This document shows, piece by piece, positions 10,343-21,665 of a stretch of DNA of 64,000 bases (the first letter of the stretch is position 1; each line of letters starts with the position of its first letter). The notes under the pieces were generated by a model. The model saw nothing but the letters and a program-made list of their open reading frames with translations. It was not told where the DNA came from and did no database searches. The stretch is from Chelonoidis abingdonii. Its lineage: Eukaryota; Chordata; Testudines; Testudinidae. The translations under genes and the position numbers were made by a program. The DNA lies in NCBI RefSeq assembly GCF_003597395.2, contig NC_133774.1, positions 49,987,305 through 50,051,304 of the forward strand, in the 5' to 3' direction.

Positions 10343-10990
10343 ATAAACTGCTAGTAGAATATTTTGGAATATCAAAAATGCTCAGTTCAAAGGATGAAAC
10401 AAGGTTCAGGTTAATTTGCACTTTAGTTTAATCTATTCATTCAACCAATATCAGATGGGAAAAAACAAATAACATTTTTTGACATTACATGTCACTTTAC
10501 TTCTGGACTAAAAACAGCTGTCACACACGCTTTCAGAGCAGGAAGAATAGATTAACTTTATAGGAGGATGTGTGTGCAGTGTAGCATATTGTCCTCCTCC
10601 AATAAATGAAGATTTTTCCCATAGGATATGTAACTGATTCTCAGTGACACCATCGCTTCTGCTTATACATCTGTTCTGCCTTTAAAAGCTGTATAACTTG
10701 ATCATTCTGGACAGATCTTCCTTTCAGATATACATTACCTCTAAAGCTATCAAGTCACTGGCATGGGAGCATCTTAATCTATACCAGGACATATTGGTTA
10801 AATATCCCCTTCTCTTTTGTTGAATGTCAACATCTTTATAGTTAAGAGAATAACCAATCAATCATAATAATACCTTTTTATTATACTGGCTGATCTTAGA
10901 ATGATGTCACTGAGAAGCAGTCAGTGAATTGCTTAATCAGGGACCAAATCTCTGCCTTCCTACCAGAACTTGAAACCTTAAAATAAACAC
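10343..10990. other. No gene recognised
   Basis: AT-rich unique sequence with nothing recognisable on either strand. Confidence 0.5.
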
Positions 10991-11205
10991 TGTGTAAGGC
11001 CCAATTTTCGAACTTGAGTGCTTTAAGTTAGGTATACAAATCTGTATTTAGGCACCAGGTTAGTGTATGTTTGAAAATCAGCACCTAGATGCCAGAGAGT
11101 TAGCATATTTAGTGTCTAAACACAGATTTAGGGCTAGATTTGGAAAGGTATTCAGGCACTAAAGATGAAGATTTCAGTGGGAGATACGTGCCTTTGAAAA
11201 TCCCG
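10991..11205. mobile_element. Decayed palindromic MITE fragments
   Basis: GGCCCAATTTTCGAACTTGAG (10997-11017) faces GTTTGAAAATCAGCACCTAG (11068-11088), and a second pair lies at 11130-11200 (GGGCTAGATTTGGAAAGG against TGCCTTTGAAAATCCCGC). Both have the fold-back layout of short Harbinger-type MITEs; ends are too eroded for duplication calls. Confidence 0.4.
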
Positions 11206-11401
11206 CTAGAACATAAGAACATACGACCGACCATGCTGGGTCAGACCAATGGTTCATCTAGCCCAGTATCCTGTCTTCCGATAGTGGCCAATGCCAGCTG
11301 CTTCAGAGGGAATTAACAGAACAGGTAATCATCAAGTGATCCATTCCCTGTCACTCATTCCCAGCTTCTGGCAAATGGAAGCTAGAGATATATCCTTGCC
11401 C

Positions 11402-11524
11402 TAGGGTGACCAGATGTCCTGCTTTTATAGGGACAGTCCCAATTTTTGGGGCTTTTTCTTATATAGGCTCCTATTATCCCCCACCCCCTGCCCGATTTTT
11501 CACATTTGCTATCTGGTCACCCTA
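11402..11524. mobile_element. hAT MITE nested in CR1
   Basis: 123 bp, bounded by TAGGGTGACCAGAT and its exact inverse. CCTTGCCC occurs on both sides (11394-11401 and 11525-11532), an 8-bp target duplication of CR1 sequence. The insertion is therefore younger than the CR1. Confidence 0.9.
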
Positions 11525-11998
11525 CCTTGCCCATCCTGGACAATAGCCATTGATGGACCTATCCTCCATTAATTTATCTAGTTCTTTTTTGTCCCCTGTT
11601 ATAGTCTTGGCCTTCATGACATCCTCTAGCAAAGAGTTCCACAAGCTGACTGTGTGTTGTATGAAGAAATACTTCCTTTTGTATGTTTTAAACCTGCTGC
11701 CTATTAATTTAGTTTGGTGACCCCTAGTTCTTGTGTTATGAAAAGGAGTAAATAACACTTCCTTATTTACTTTCTCCACACCATGTGTGATTTTATAGAC
11801 CTCCATCATGTCTCCCCTTAGTTGTCTCTTTTCTAAACTGAAAAGTCCCAGTTTTATTAATCTCTCCTTATATGGAGTCTGTTCTATACTCCTAACATTT
11901 TTGTTGCCCCCTTTCTGTACCTTTTCCAATTCCAATATATCTTTTTTGAGATGGAGTGACCAGATCTGCATGTAGTATTCAAGATGTGGGTGTATCAT
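11522..11998 (-). pseudogene. CR1 ORF2 C-terminal remnant
   Basis: A 158-residue open frame matching the C-terminal part of the CR1 endonuclease/reverse transcriptase polyprotein, downstream of the catalytic palm. Recognisable blocks are [12 protein letters not shown] at the start, [11 protein letters not shown] near residue 60, and WNSLLEDV near residue 120. The first methionine is not a real start; the frame enters from a truncated upstream region. The stop codon is donated by the terminal TAG of the hAT element inserted at 11402-11524. No catalytic residues are present, so the fragment is dead as a retrotransposon. Few stops within the fragment suggest moderate age. Confidence 0.85.
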
Positions 11999-12092
11999 GG
12001 TTATATAGAGGCAATATGATGTTTTCTATCTTATTGTCTATCCCTTTCCTATTGTGCTTATCTGCCTGAATACCTTTAAAAATCTGGACCCA

Positions 12093-12180
12093 AGGGCCTG
12101 ATTTTTCAGAGCTGTTGAGTATCCAATATTCCATTAGAGATCCAATGGATAGCACCTGTGAAAATCAGGCCATAGATGTC
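12093..12180. mobile_element. Short palindromic MITE
   Basis: GGGCCTGATTTTTCAGAGCTG faces TGTGAAAATCAGGCC. Fold-back layout with an 8-bp ATTCCATTAGAGATCCAATGG mirror at the centre. Same general class as 37308-37386. Confidence 0.6.
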
Positions 12181-13336
12181 TAACTTCAAGCATCCAGGAA
12201 ATTTGAGTAGAGAGAGTATTTATAGCTGTCAATGGCAGTGTATTAAAAAAAACCTGGGGTGATGGTAAAAATGGATAGGAAATTGACTGGGATAGAAAAC
12301 TTTTTTACTGTGTTCAGATTCCTTTCAGACCGAGACTCACTGTGTTATTGAAAACAAATGTAATTTATATGTATAGATCTGTGATTAGGTTGAAAGCAAA
12401 TTGAAACTGGCATGTTTGGGCTTTTTGCTCATTTCAATACATCAAAAATTGGTGCAGCAGTTTCACAAGTTTCTGCCTAAGAAAAAGGCAAAATTTACTA
12501 AGAAGAACTGAAACCAGTCTGAAACATATCCAAAAAGACTAATATTTTTGGCAACTGCTAACTTGCCTCACAATAAAGAAAATAATTGAATTAGTGAAAT
12601 CTTACGCTAGTGAATTAGTTTTGCACAATAAAATTATTTTTTGGCATTGTTCATATAGCTCTGAGAAATTAATTTTGTTTTTTCTTTAAAAAAAAAATGC
12701 AGATGGAAAAAGTAGTTGAGTTATGCGTGATCTCACCTTAGTTCCTGGTATTGTTTAGAAGCAGATAAAGAAACCAGTTTTATCACTTGCTATAAGATTA
12801 ATTATGGAAATGGAATATGTATGGCTAATAAAAACAAACTCCTTATGTGGCTCAAATCAGGTAAATAAAAATAGCAGATCAGATTTACAATTCATGTTTG
12901 TATTTTGTTAGTGTGTATATATAGAGGACTTCTGTCTCTAGGGCTGTCTGTCCCGCCCTTTTTATGAGCACTAAAATTCATACTATTTTAAAAAGATTTA
13001 GAGAAGGATTCTCAAAAGGGCTTGGCACAAATTGTTGCCTAAGCCTCAGGGCAGCGATAAGTTAAAGCACACGTTGGAATTATATGGATTTAACCTTAAT
13101 CTACCTACCCTAGCTGCCCTGTGCAGTGAAACAATCGGTACCTTTGCATTACACAACAAATATGCAACCTCAAGATACAAACCACCCCATAAAAGGGAGA
13201 TGGAGCAACCTACCCAAAGATAACAGCACCATGTAATTCAACCCTGCAGAATGAAAGGAGCTGATGTTTGGGTGTGTGATTTAATCAACACTATTTATGA
13301 AGTGCAGAGCTAAATCAGCACAAACTTCTTAGAAGT
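12181..13336. other. No gene recognised
   Basis: AT-rich unique DNA. No splice-bounded exon, RNA gene or repeat boundary is visible. Confidence 0.5.
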
Positions 13337-13338
13337 AA

Positions 13339-13487
13339 GGGCACGTCTACAACTGGCAAAGTTACAGCGCTGGCAGTTACAGTGGCACTCAGAGAATGCT
13401 GAAGGAAAACCGCTGTTGTGTTTTTCACACATGCGGTGCTGTTCGGAGTGGTGCACTCTGGCAACTATCCCACAGAGCACCTCTTTC
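13339..13487. mobile_element. Truncated Harbinger-like MITE
   Basis: Starts GGGCACGTCTACAACTGGC, a terminal repeat of the GTCTACAC class, followed by GCTGGCAGTTACAGTGGCACT. It has no matching right end and stops where the next MITE begins. Confidence 0.5.
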
Positions 13488-13492
13488 TCTAA

Positions 13493-13788
13493 GGCTATGT
13501 CTACACTACCACTTATGTCGGCAAAACTTATTGGCTCAGAGATGTGAATATTCCATTCCCCCCAAACAACATAAATTATGCCGGCATAAGTGGTAGTATG
13601 CACAGTGCTATATCAGTGGGAGAGCTTCGCCTGCCAACATAGCTACCGCCACTCATTGGGGATGGTTTAATTATGTCGGTGGGAGCAGCTCTCCCATCAA
13701 CATAGAGCGGTTACATGGGAGATCTTACAGCAGTGCACCTGCATCAGAACAGCTGTGCTTCTGTAAGCAGTCTAGTGTAGACATGGCC
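13493..13788. mobile_element. Harbinger-like MITE with TAA target duplication
   Basis: 296 bp. Ends are GGCTATGTCTACACTACC and the inverse of GTCTAGTGTAGACATGGCC. TAA lies on both sides (13490-13492 and 13789-13791). The interior contains inverted blocks (GTCGGCAAAACTTA and CCGGCATAAGTGGTAG). Confidence 0.85.
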
Positions 13789-13796
13789 TAAGAGTC

Positions 13797-13860
13797 TGAT
13801 CCTGTGAGGTGCTGAGTGCCCCTAGCTCCTATAGGCTCAGCACCTCACAAGACCAGTCCC
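13797..13860. mobile_element. Short palindromic MITE fragment
   Basis: TCTGATCCTGTGAGGTGCTGAG faces CTCAGCACCTCACAAGACCAG in a tight hairpin of about 64 bp. A related decayed copy occurs at 27278-27350. Confidence 0.65.
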
Positions 13861-14696
13861 CATTTGGCTCTTTAACTTTGCTAGTTTGTAATTGCACATG
13901 ATAACTGAGGTGGTCACAAAAAATGGGTAGTGGTCTTTAAAAAAATGTATCCTAATGTTGATGAAAAATGTTGAATTTGTGAATGTCAAGGTGTTTTTGA
14001 CCAGCTCTGTATAAGATTATTCCAGCACATGTTATGCTGCTGGTGGGTTTTGTCATGTGTGTATCATGTGGGTAAATTATTTTTTAAACTATTGAAAAAA
14101 CACACACAGATTTTCCCCCCAGTGAGTTTGGTACTCAATAAACTTATAATTTGGTGCTTCTGAAATTCGAGGCACCAGTAACACCGGCCTGAGCTGACCA
14201 TACCATATCCAGGTGCTGCACAATCTGCCACATATCTCTGCAAAGATGCAATAATTTAAAATGACTGTTTATAAAATTTTAAAGCACCTTTTGGGGAGGA
14301 TTCATGTTTTATTAACATGCATTTCAAACATTTTTCTCCTGCCCAACACACAGCTAGAGCTTCATACTGTTTACAAAATGCCTCAGGGTAAAATCTTGGC
14401 CCCAGTGAATTTTGCTATTAAAGTCAATGGAGCTAGGATTTCATCTTCAGTGTCTAATCCTAGTCCTAGAGAATTTTCCTGAACCTTCAGTTTGCTCATA
14501 GCCCAGTAAGTCATCAGACCTGGGCAGTGAAAAGCAATCAGTGTGCAGTGTTCTTTTGACTCTATGCAGAGGAGCTGCAAAGAAAATAGCCTCCAGCTCT
14601 CAAAGCTCCATTTCTTCTACCTGTTCTGGTGTCTCCACTACCTTGGCCTTCTCAAGGGGGCTATTCTTTCCTTACTCTAGTTGCCCAATCTCTTAT

Positions 14697-15545
14697 CATA
14701 GACTCATAGACTTTAAGGTCAGAAGGGACCATTATGATCATCTAGTCTGACCTTCTGCACAACGCAGGCCACAGAATCTCACCCATCCACTTCTATAACA
14801 ACCCCCTAACCTATGTCTGAGTTATTTGACGTCCTTCAAATCATGGGTTTCAAGAACCTCCAGGTGCAGAGAATCCTCCAGCAAGTGAACCGTGTACCCG
14901 TGCCTCACTGCTGCAGAGAGATAGGGTTGAAAAAACCTCCAGGGCCTCTGCAATCATCTGCCCTGGAAGAAAATTTCCTTCCCAACCCCAAATATGGCCG
15001 ATCAGCTAAACCTGAGCATAGATGGCAAGACTCCACCAGCCAGCACCCAGGAAAGAATTCTCTGTAGTAACTCAGATCCATCCCATCTAACATTCCCATC
15101 ACAGACCACTAGGGCATACTTACCTGCTGATAATCAAAGATCAATTGCCAAACTAATTGCCAAAATTAGGCTATCCCATCATACCATCCTCTCCATAAAC
15201 TTATCAAGCTTAGGCTATGTCTTCACTACCCGCCGTATCGGTGGGTAGCAATCGATTTCTCAGGGATCGATATATCGTGTCTCATCTAGACGCGATATAT
15301 CGATCCCCGAACGAGCTCCTATCGATCCCGGAACTCCACCAACCCGAACGGCGGTAGTGGAGTCGACATGGGGAGCCGCAGACATCAATCCCGTGCCGTG
15401 AGGACGGTAGGTAATTCGCTCTAAGATACTTTGACTTCAGCTACGTTATTCACGTAGCTGAAGTTGCGTATCTTAGATCGATTTCCCCCCGTAGTATAGA
15501 CCAGCCCTCAATCTTAGATCCAGATATGTCTTTTGCCCCCACTAC
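14697..15545 (-). mobile_element. CR1 LINE, 3' terminal part
   Basis: The 3' end begins at about 14697 (TCATAGACTCATAGACTTTA) and the body follows the CR1 3' non-coding region up to about 15545. Interrupted by a MITE at 15211-15508; CR1 sequence continues on the far side (AGATCCAGATATGTCTTTTG). Confidence 0.85.
15211..15508. mobile_element. CpG-rich Harbinger-like MITE nested in CR1
   Basis: Ends GGCTATGTCTTCACTACC and inverse of GTATAGACCAGCCC. Flanks TTA and TCA fit a 3-bp duplication with one change. The interior holds many CpGs and two strong hairpins: ATCGATATATCG against CGATATATCGAT (about 15267-15304) and CAGCTACGTTATTCACGTAGCTG (about 15438-15460). CpG retention suggests a recent insertion. 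Confidence 0.8.
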
Positions 15546-16664
15546 TCCCCCTCAGACTATCCTTATCTGCATTGGGCTAATGCATCAAGTTAGAAAATGT
15601 GTTAACAGATTAGAATACTATGTTAAATAAGATTTTGCCTTTAGTGTGGACAAGGACAATTGTCATTAAAAATGTTGGTTGGTCGTGGTTTATTTTAGGG
15701 TCTTCCCAGATTTACCCTCGGTAAAATGAAGATAATTATACGTGCCTCCTTTAGACAGTTCTTTACAAGCTGGGAGTGAAAATCACTCTGGAAATGGTTA
15801 TTATTAATTGCTGCAATACACTTCAGCTGCTGCTTCTGTATCACTGTGAACCATCTGTGAGGAGGAGGAGTGTTCTGGGCACTGAAATAGAAACGAGCAC
15901 TTTGCATCCCACTCTCCTCTTAGAATTTCCAGAGCCAGGATACTTACAGCAGTAGGCATTTTAACTAGCTTGAGCGCTTACTTTGCCAAGTGCACAACTG
16001 TGAGAATAATATTTACAGCCTCTTGAGGCAGCATTCCAGGTTTAGTAGGGCAAATAGGAGTGTACACATGGAAGGAAGAGAGTGACTCAGATACCAGTCA
16101 TGCACCCCTAGAATTATACCGAGTCTGAAACAGATGCCTTTCCAAACTTTACCAAAGCTTAGTGAATTTGGATAGAGGGCCTGGTTCAGTAACATGTCTT
16201 GTAAATAGCCAGGGCCAGGCTGTGCCCTGGCTGATTTTCCCTGTTGCAATCTAATGACAATAGATCTAGTTCCCTGAGGTTTCTCCTAGTATTGGGGTTT
16301 CCCCTAGCAGGCGGCAAAGAGATGCTGCAACAGCTCCTATGCTCCATCCCCTGGCATAGGGAGAATGTCTATCTGAGAAAAGCATATGGCTGGAATGTCC
16401 CTATACCTTGTGATCTCTGATTGCTGGAATGCCTCCGAAGTTAGAATGCTGTAATGCAGCCTTTAGCCTGCTCTTCATTACCTCCAGGACTGATCTGGTA
16501 TGGACCTGTATCCAAGACTGGGGTGAGGAGAAGGGTGAGAAGGGAGGTTAAAGACAGCTTTCCACCACCCACCTCATCTGCAGCAGGTACCACTCCAGAA
16601 CAGCTAAGGATCTGACCTGAAGTGTTTCCTCAGGACAGGCTTTATCAACTGTATTACTGACTAT
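15546..16664. other. No gene recognised
   Basis: Apparently unique sequence. Open frames are short and unstructured. Confidence 0.5.
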
Positions 16665-16860
16665 TATTTTAATGTATTGTGGTAGCACCTCAAGACCTTA
16701 ATCAGGTTAGACCCCATTGTGCTATGTGCTGTATAGACATATAATAATTGACAGCTCTGCAGTCTAAAAGATGTGATGTAACAGGTAGATGAGATAACCA
16801 TGCTGGTGTTGGAGAGATGGGGTAACGAATAAGATAGAATGTGCATAATTTATAGCCAGT
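16665..16860 (-). mobile_element. SINE 3' tail fragment (MIR-like family)
   Basis: TATTGTGGTAGCACCTCAAG and CCCCATTGTGCTATGTGCTG are the reversed tail of the SINE family seen at 36630-37075. The tRNA-derived head is missing. Confidence 0.55.
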
Positions 16861-17448
16861 CACTAGTGGTCATAACTCACCACCTGCCTCTTCTGTTTTC
16901 TATACGCGGCAAGGCAGAGATGAGTAATGTTGGTAACAAGATCTGCATAGAGATAACAAGAACCTGGTAAAACAGTTAGTTGGCCAACTTATGTAAAACA
17001 CATATCTCTTTCAAGTGGGGCGAGTGATGGGTTATATGGCAATATTTTTCCATTTTATCATCTTCAGCTGGAGGCAACCAGACCTCAACTATTAAAATCC
17101 AGAACCTTTATCAACTTCCTAACTCCCTGTAGATAAGCAATAATTATTTACAAATCTGTCAGACACACAGCTTCCAAACTTCAAAGAGCGCTTATTTACC
17201 AGGCTTAAAATTCTTCAAATTCCCCTTCAACTGAATTATATTTATAAGTAGCTCGTAATGAAAATCTAACCTCATCCCTTCAATCGCTAAAAAAGCATAG
17301 GCTGTGATAAAAGTATAAAATCCAGTATGATTAACTTCTAATTATTCTCCCTAAGAACACTTCTCCTACTGATTGAATTAGTTTTTTGATTAAAAAAAAC
17401 CATCCTAATGAATGATAGAAATAACTAATTTATCATAAGAGACTAGAT
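16861..17448. other. No gene recognised
   Basis: AT-rich unique DNA; nothing supported. Confidence 0.5.
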
Positions 17449-17660
17449 GGGTGAGGTAATTTCTTCTGAAGAAGAGCTCTGTGGATATGAGGAGTTTTTG
17501 ATAAGATTATAGCTCACCAGGGTACTGTTTTAAGGGCCAAATGTTAAAAAAGTCTCCCAAAAGCTTGTCTCTCTCACCAACAGAAGCTGGTCCAATAAAA
17601 GATATTACCTCACCTACTTTGTCTCTCTAATATCCTGGGTTTAACATGGCTATAACAACA
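17449..17660. mobile_element. Interspersed repeat with short inverted ends, carrying an insert
   Basis: GGTGAGGTAAT (17450-17460) faces ATTACCTCACC (17604-17614). Between them are GAAGAAGAGCTCTGTG and AAGCTTGTCTCTCTCACCAAC, recognised as parts of one abundant turtle repeat that are normally almost adjacent. A related fragment lies at 32738-32790. Positions 17483-17559 are a foreign insert. Confidence 0.65.
17483..17559 (+). repeat. 77-bp insert, inverted copy of 19421-19497
   Basis: It matches the reverse complement of 19421-19497 at 75 of 77 positions; the only differences are TG against CA near the right end. It splits a known interspersed repeat, so this is the recipient site. Confidence 0.85.
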
Positions 17661-19420
17661 CTTTAAACAGTAATTTATCAAGACTCTTATCCCATCTTTT
17701 AATTCATAGTTTTGATTAGTTGAAATTTCTCAAAATGCATAGAATCCCTTCTGTCTTTATACAGCCCGTGTGAATTAACAATGAAAACATATTTTAAAAA
17801 GCAGTATTAGCCATAGAATAATTTGATTATATTGTCTGTAAGGCTAGCGTTTTCTAGTAAGGAAACAAATGCTCTTTATTTCATGGGACATAACATCTTA
17901 GAAGAAGCCAGAATCTCCATTACAATATCACTGAGCTACATTCAAGTCTCCTTCTTTATTAGGCTGTCAAACTTTCTAATACAGGGCTCCTCCCCAATCA
18001 CCATGTGGCGATTAATCATCAACAAATCTACTGACCATCAGCTTAAAAAAAAAAAGTGAAAAATACACAATTATTTACGGAGAGACCAGAATGAGGCCCA
18101 GTACTTCTGTAACAATGACAAGGTATTTTAGGAAATGTTTTCCATCTTATTCTACTTTGGTCCTTCTCTGTGTCCAATGGATTTAATATTTGAACTGAAA
18201 ATTGGCGGTAAAGATCTTGTAGTGAGATCTGGGGGTATCCTCCTCCTGCAAAAGCATTCTGAAACATGTGGTATAACCATGTGCATTTCAGATCCATTCT
18301 TGCACCATTGAGTCAATGGGAGCCTTGCCACTGACTTCAGTGGCCATAGGATCAGACCCCCCTCATGCCCACCCCAAAGGCAAAAAGAAGTGCTCTTCAG
18401 GAACACCTTTGTGAGCCAGAGTCCTGGATGAGCTCCAACAGAAGATGAGGAATCCTACAGGACCCCTTTATTTGAACAACCAGAAATATACTATCCTCTT
18501 CCACTATTTGAAGTGGACCAGAGGAAAATAACCTACGGAATAATGGATTCTATAAATAGTGGCAGTTATGACCAAAGTGAAGGTGGCTGGACTGAAAATT
18601 GCTGTGAAATTTGATTATTTTTTATGCTTTATTAGCTTTGGTGGTTTTGAAATGTTTCTTGAAAAAGAGATGAAATGCCAGTAAAATATATGAATCTCAT
18701 CAGTAAAGGATTTTTTCCCCCCCTTTGGCAACCCTGCCTCAAGTAAAATAACATTTGTTTCTCTTCTTTACTAAAACATATAGAGGGGAAGGAAACCTAA
18801 CTCCTCCCCCTAGAATTTTCTGTAAATTAGTTATTAAAGAAAAAGACACAACCTGCTTTGACAGGCCGGATATCTCCTTTAGAATAGTACAAATATATTG
18901 ACATAGCATCCAAAAAATAAACCTCATAAGATGGTTTATAAAGCTAGACACTTTTCAGTGATGGAAATGTAAAAATAGGAAAATCAATATATAGATTTTA
19001 AAACTGAAGACTTGGGAAGATTTGTCAAAGGCACCAGTGGTAGTTATACCTTTAATTCCCATTAAAAGTTAATGGGAGGCAGGCGGCTAATTGTCATTTG
19101 TGCCATTGAAATTCTCCCCTCGTTATTTGAGATCTCTAAGTAGGACATATTCATTGACAAGCGTTAAGAGTCATTTCCAAGATGTTTTAAAACAACTTTT
19201 GTTTTTCATTTTCCAGAAGCTGGTGTAATAAATAAGTTCAAGAAATTCAAGATGAGACAGACATTTAGGGCCAAGTTTTCTCAGGATCCCCACTGTTTTG
19301 CAAGTGAGAACAAATGGGTATTTCCACATGTGGAGCAAGTGGTTAGGTGAGCAATTACCTGGTTTGTGCTTCAAATGCAAGGTATCTCTATGCTAGTGAG
19401 TACAGTGGCAAAATCTCCTC
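17661..19420. other. No gene recognised
   Basis: Mostly unique AT-rich DNA. A weak palindromic MITE trace lies at 18290-18360 (GAGTCAATGGGAGCC..TCAGTGGCC..ATCAGAC). Nothing coding is supported. Confidence 0.45.
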
Positions 19421-19497
19421 TGGGAGACTTTTTTAATGTTTGGCCCTTAAAACAGTACCCTGGTGAGCTATAATCTTATCAAAAACTCCTCATATCC
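19421..19497 (-). repeat. Probable source of the 77-bp inverted copy
   Basis: Reverse complement of 17483-17559. The surrounding sequence is not recognised as a repeat, which favours this site as donor, 1.9 kb away. Confidence 0.75.
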
Positions 19498-19549
19498 CCA
19501 GTTTTTTGGGGTGTGTGTGAGAGGCTAGGTAAAGCGGGATTCAAATATG

Positions 19550-20139
19550 ACTTTGACTCGGAAACATCAAAACTTGACCATGACTGATATGGCAATTTCC
19601 TGCAATATCCTGGACAAACCTTACTGAATTAAGTTGGAGTATTTTAGGAGTTCATTGTATTAAAATGCAAATGTGTATGTATTATTGTGGGATGTATGTA
19701 ACATCTCTGGGGATACATTACTAAAGTAAACCCTGGGAAGTGTTACAAGCTTCAAAGGACTCTCATAAATAATGTGCCAGTCCAGGGTCAACCTTTAGTT
19801 GAGTGGGCTTCTAGGAAATCCTTGAGAGGAGGGGAATGCACAGTCCCACCTCCAGACCCAACCTTCTGAAGCTGTGCCCTGAGGAGAAACCCATTATCTG
19901 CTGATCACCTGTTCCCAGGGTCTCAAGACAAAGGTCCAAACTGTATAAATGAAGGACTCAGAGTCATGGGGATTCCTGCTCTGAGGAAAAGGTGTTATGA
20001 ACCTGTAACCACAGAAAAAACGCTTAGTGGGGTATGAAGGCTGGCTCCTGCCAGAGCTCATGTTAGGGGTAAGCTAATCTCCAATCATTTTATTAGCATG
20101 CATTTAGGTTCTTTTATTGTTTTTAATATATTTTCTCTG
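19550..20139 (+). mobile_element. LTR-like interspersed repeat, 5' part
   Basis: Continuous with 21342-21665 once the nested LTR is removed. The segment has a TATA-like CTGTATAAATG (19940-19950) and the second part an AATAAA (21364-21369), so an LTR is plausible. The family is recognised as recurrent in turtles, but its exact ends cannot be set from one copy. Confidence 0.5.
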
Positions 20140-21341
20140 TGTAACCCTTCTGCCAGGCCAAATTGATAGCAGTAAAGGCCGGGTTCAATATATAGGGGTC
20201 CCTTCCCTACAACGTAGTGCAAACCAGCTCAAGCCCCCACCCAGTGACCTGGGAAAATCTTACACACACTCCTCAGCGCCTCAAAGAGGCAATATTTCCC
20301 CTTTCACAAGCACAGAGTCTCGGTGTAGCAGAAAATGTTTAATAACATGAGATAACATAGCATTAAATTGGGAAAACACCTCAACTAGGCCATGTCCTTT
20401 TCCCTGGGCTCTTGAGTCCAGCAACCCAAAAATCACCCACAGTCCCAAAAGTCCCGCAACCCAAAAGTCTTTGTCCTGGGTCAGTGCGACCTCAGAGTTC
20501 AAGAGTCTATCTGCAGGGGTTTCCCCCCGCCAGTCTGGGTAGAAAGGGGCACCCTACGTGGTCTGGGGCCGACTGCCCTGCCTCTCCGTGGGATTCTGCT
20601 TCTGCCTTCCCTATGAACTGCTCAGCTCTGCTCCACTCCGCTCTGCCAGCTGCTCTGCTCCACCAGCTGTCCTGTGATCCGCTCCAGATGTCCCTGCAAA
20701 CTGCTCGGCTCCGCTCGCTTCGTGGGCCGCTCCAACCATCCCACAAACTGCTCCACTCTGCCAGCTGCTCTGCTCCACCAGCCATCCTGTGATCCACTCC
20801 AGCCATCTCCGCAAACTGCTCGGCTCCGCTCACTCCATGGGCACTCCAACTGTCCTACAAACTGCTCCACTCTGCCAGCTGCTCTACTCCGCAATATAGC
20901 TTCAGGCTCCCCCACTAGTTAACACAGCTCTTTAGTGATTTCAGCTCTTAGTGAGTTCAGCTCAGGAACCTGTAACTTAGATTCTTAAGGGAATCAAAAA
21001 TCAGCTCTGGTATTCAACAGTGGAGAGAGGAGGAGGTGCAATTAATGCTTCTGGCTCACACAAGGAGCCCACTCCCTTGTCTTGCAAGTGTCACTCAACT
21101 GATGGTGAGACTCCCTGTCACAAAGCAGTTCCACAGTTCCTCATCCACACAATCAGGGTGACAACACTCCACTCCTCCTGCCCCAACAACAAAGAATCTG
21201 GGGTTCCCAAAGCTGCCGTGAGCTATGCCAGGTGGGGTGGGTGTGCCTATGCAAACACGATCAGCCTCTGAAATTCTTTTCCACACTCGCCATAATTCAC
21301 CACCAGATGTCAGGGTAGAGCTCATCCTGACTCTGCTTACA
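20140..21341 (+). mobile_element. Solo LTR, 1.2 kb, TG...CA with 4-bp duplication
   Basis: Starts TGTAACCCTTCTGCC and ends GCTTACA. TCTG lies on both sides (20136-20139 and 21342-21345), and joining the flanks restores TTTTCTCTGTAATGC. No internal region or coding sequence is attached. A 4-bp duplication fits Gypsy-like or some retroviral-like LTR elements. Confidence 0.8.
20643..20900 (+). repeat. Tandem repeat of about 115 bp inside solo LTR
   Basis: CTGCCAGCTGCTCTGCTCC starts at 20643 and 20758, and a variant at 20872, giving periods of 115 and 114 bp and about 2.3 copies. The unit is strongly CT-biased with many short GCTC sub-repeats. Confidence 0.85.
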
Positions 21342-21665
21342 TCTGTAATGCTTTCACCTTAAGAATAAATATGGTTACTTAGAAAGAGTTGCATGGTACA
21401 TTATAATTGTGGGCACCTATTCTGTTTATAGCTTCTGAGGAGAAGGCAAAGTAGGCCTGCTTAGAAAGTCTGGCTTGCTGGGGAGCTCACAGTATGGGCA
21501 GGGAACTGTGCAGCCTGGAAAATTCCTGGCTGGAGGGAGAGAGATTTGGCCTCTGCCCAAAAGAGGTGATGGCTGAGGATCCGAGAGCTTAGAGTGGGTG
21601 CCCTGAAGTGACAGTGGAGGAGGAATACAGGTGCAGTTGCCCTGAACTATGACATATACCCAAGA
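21342..21665 (+). mobile_element. LTR-like interspersed repeat, 3' part
   Basis: Continuation of 19550-20139 after the nested solo LTR. It contains AATAAA at 21364 and GCTTCTGAGGAGAAGGCAAAG. It ends near the SINE at 21664. Confidence 0.5.

Larger units (their letters stand above)
11211..12055 (-). mobile_element. CR1 LINE, 3' part
   Basis: The 3' terminus lies at 11211 (minus-strand end TTCTTATGT) and is followed upstream by the typical CR1 3' UTR and the end of ORF2. It is 5'-truncated near 12055, within the reverse transcriptase coding region. It is split by a 123-bp hAT MITE at 11402-11524. Confidence 0.9.

Noticed and set aside
20507..20915. Possible CRISPR-like array at repeated GCTCTGCC blocks
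   Set aside because: Only 2.3 tandem units of about 115 bp in a vertebrate LTR; no spacer structure.
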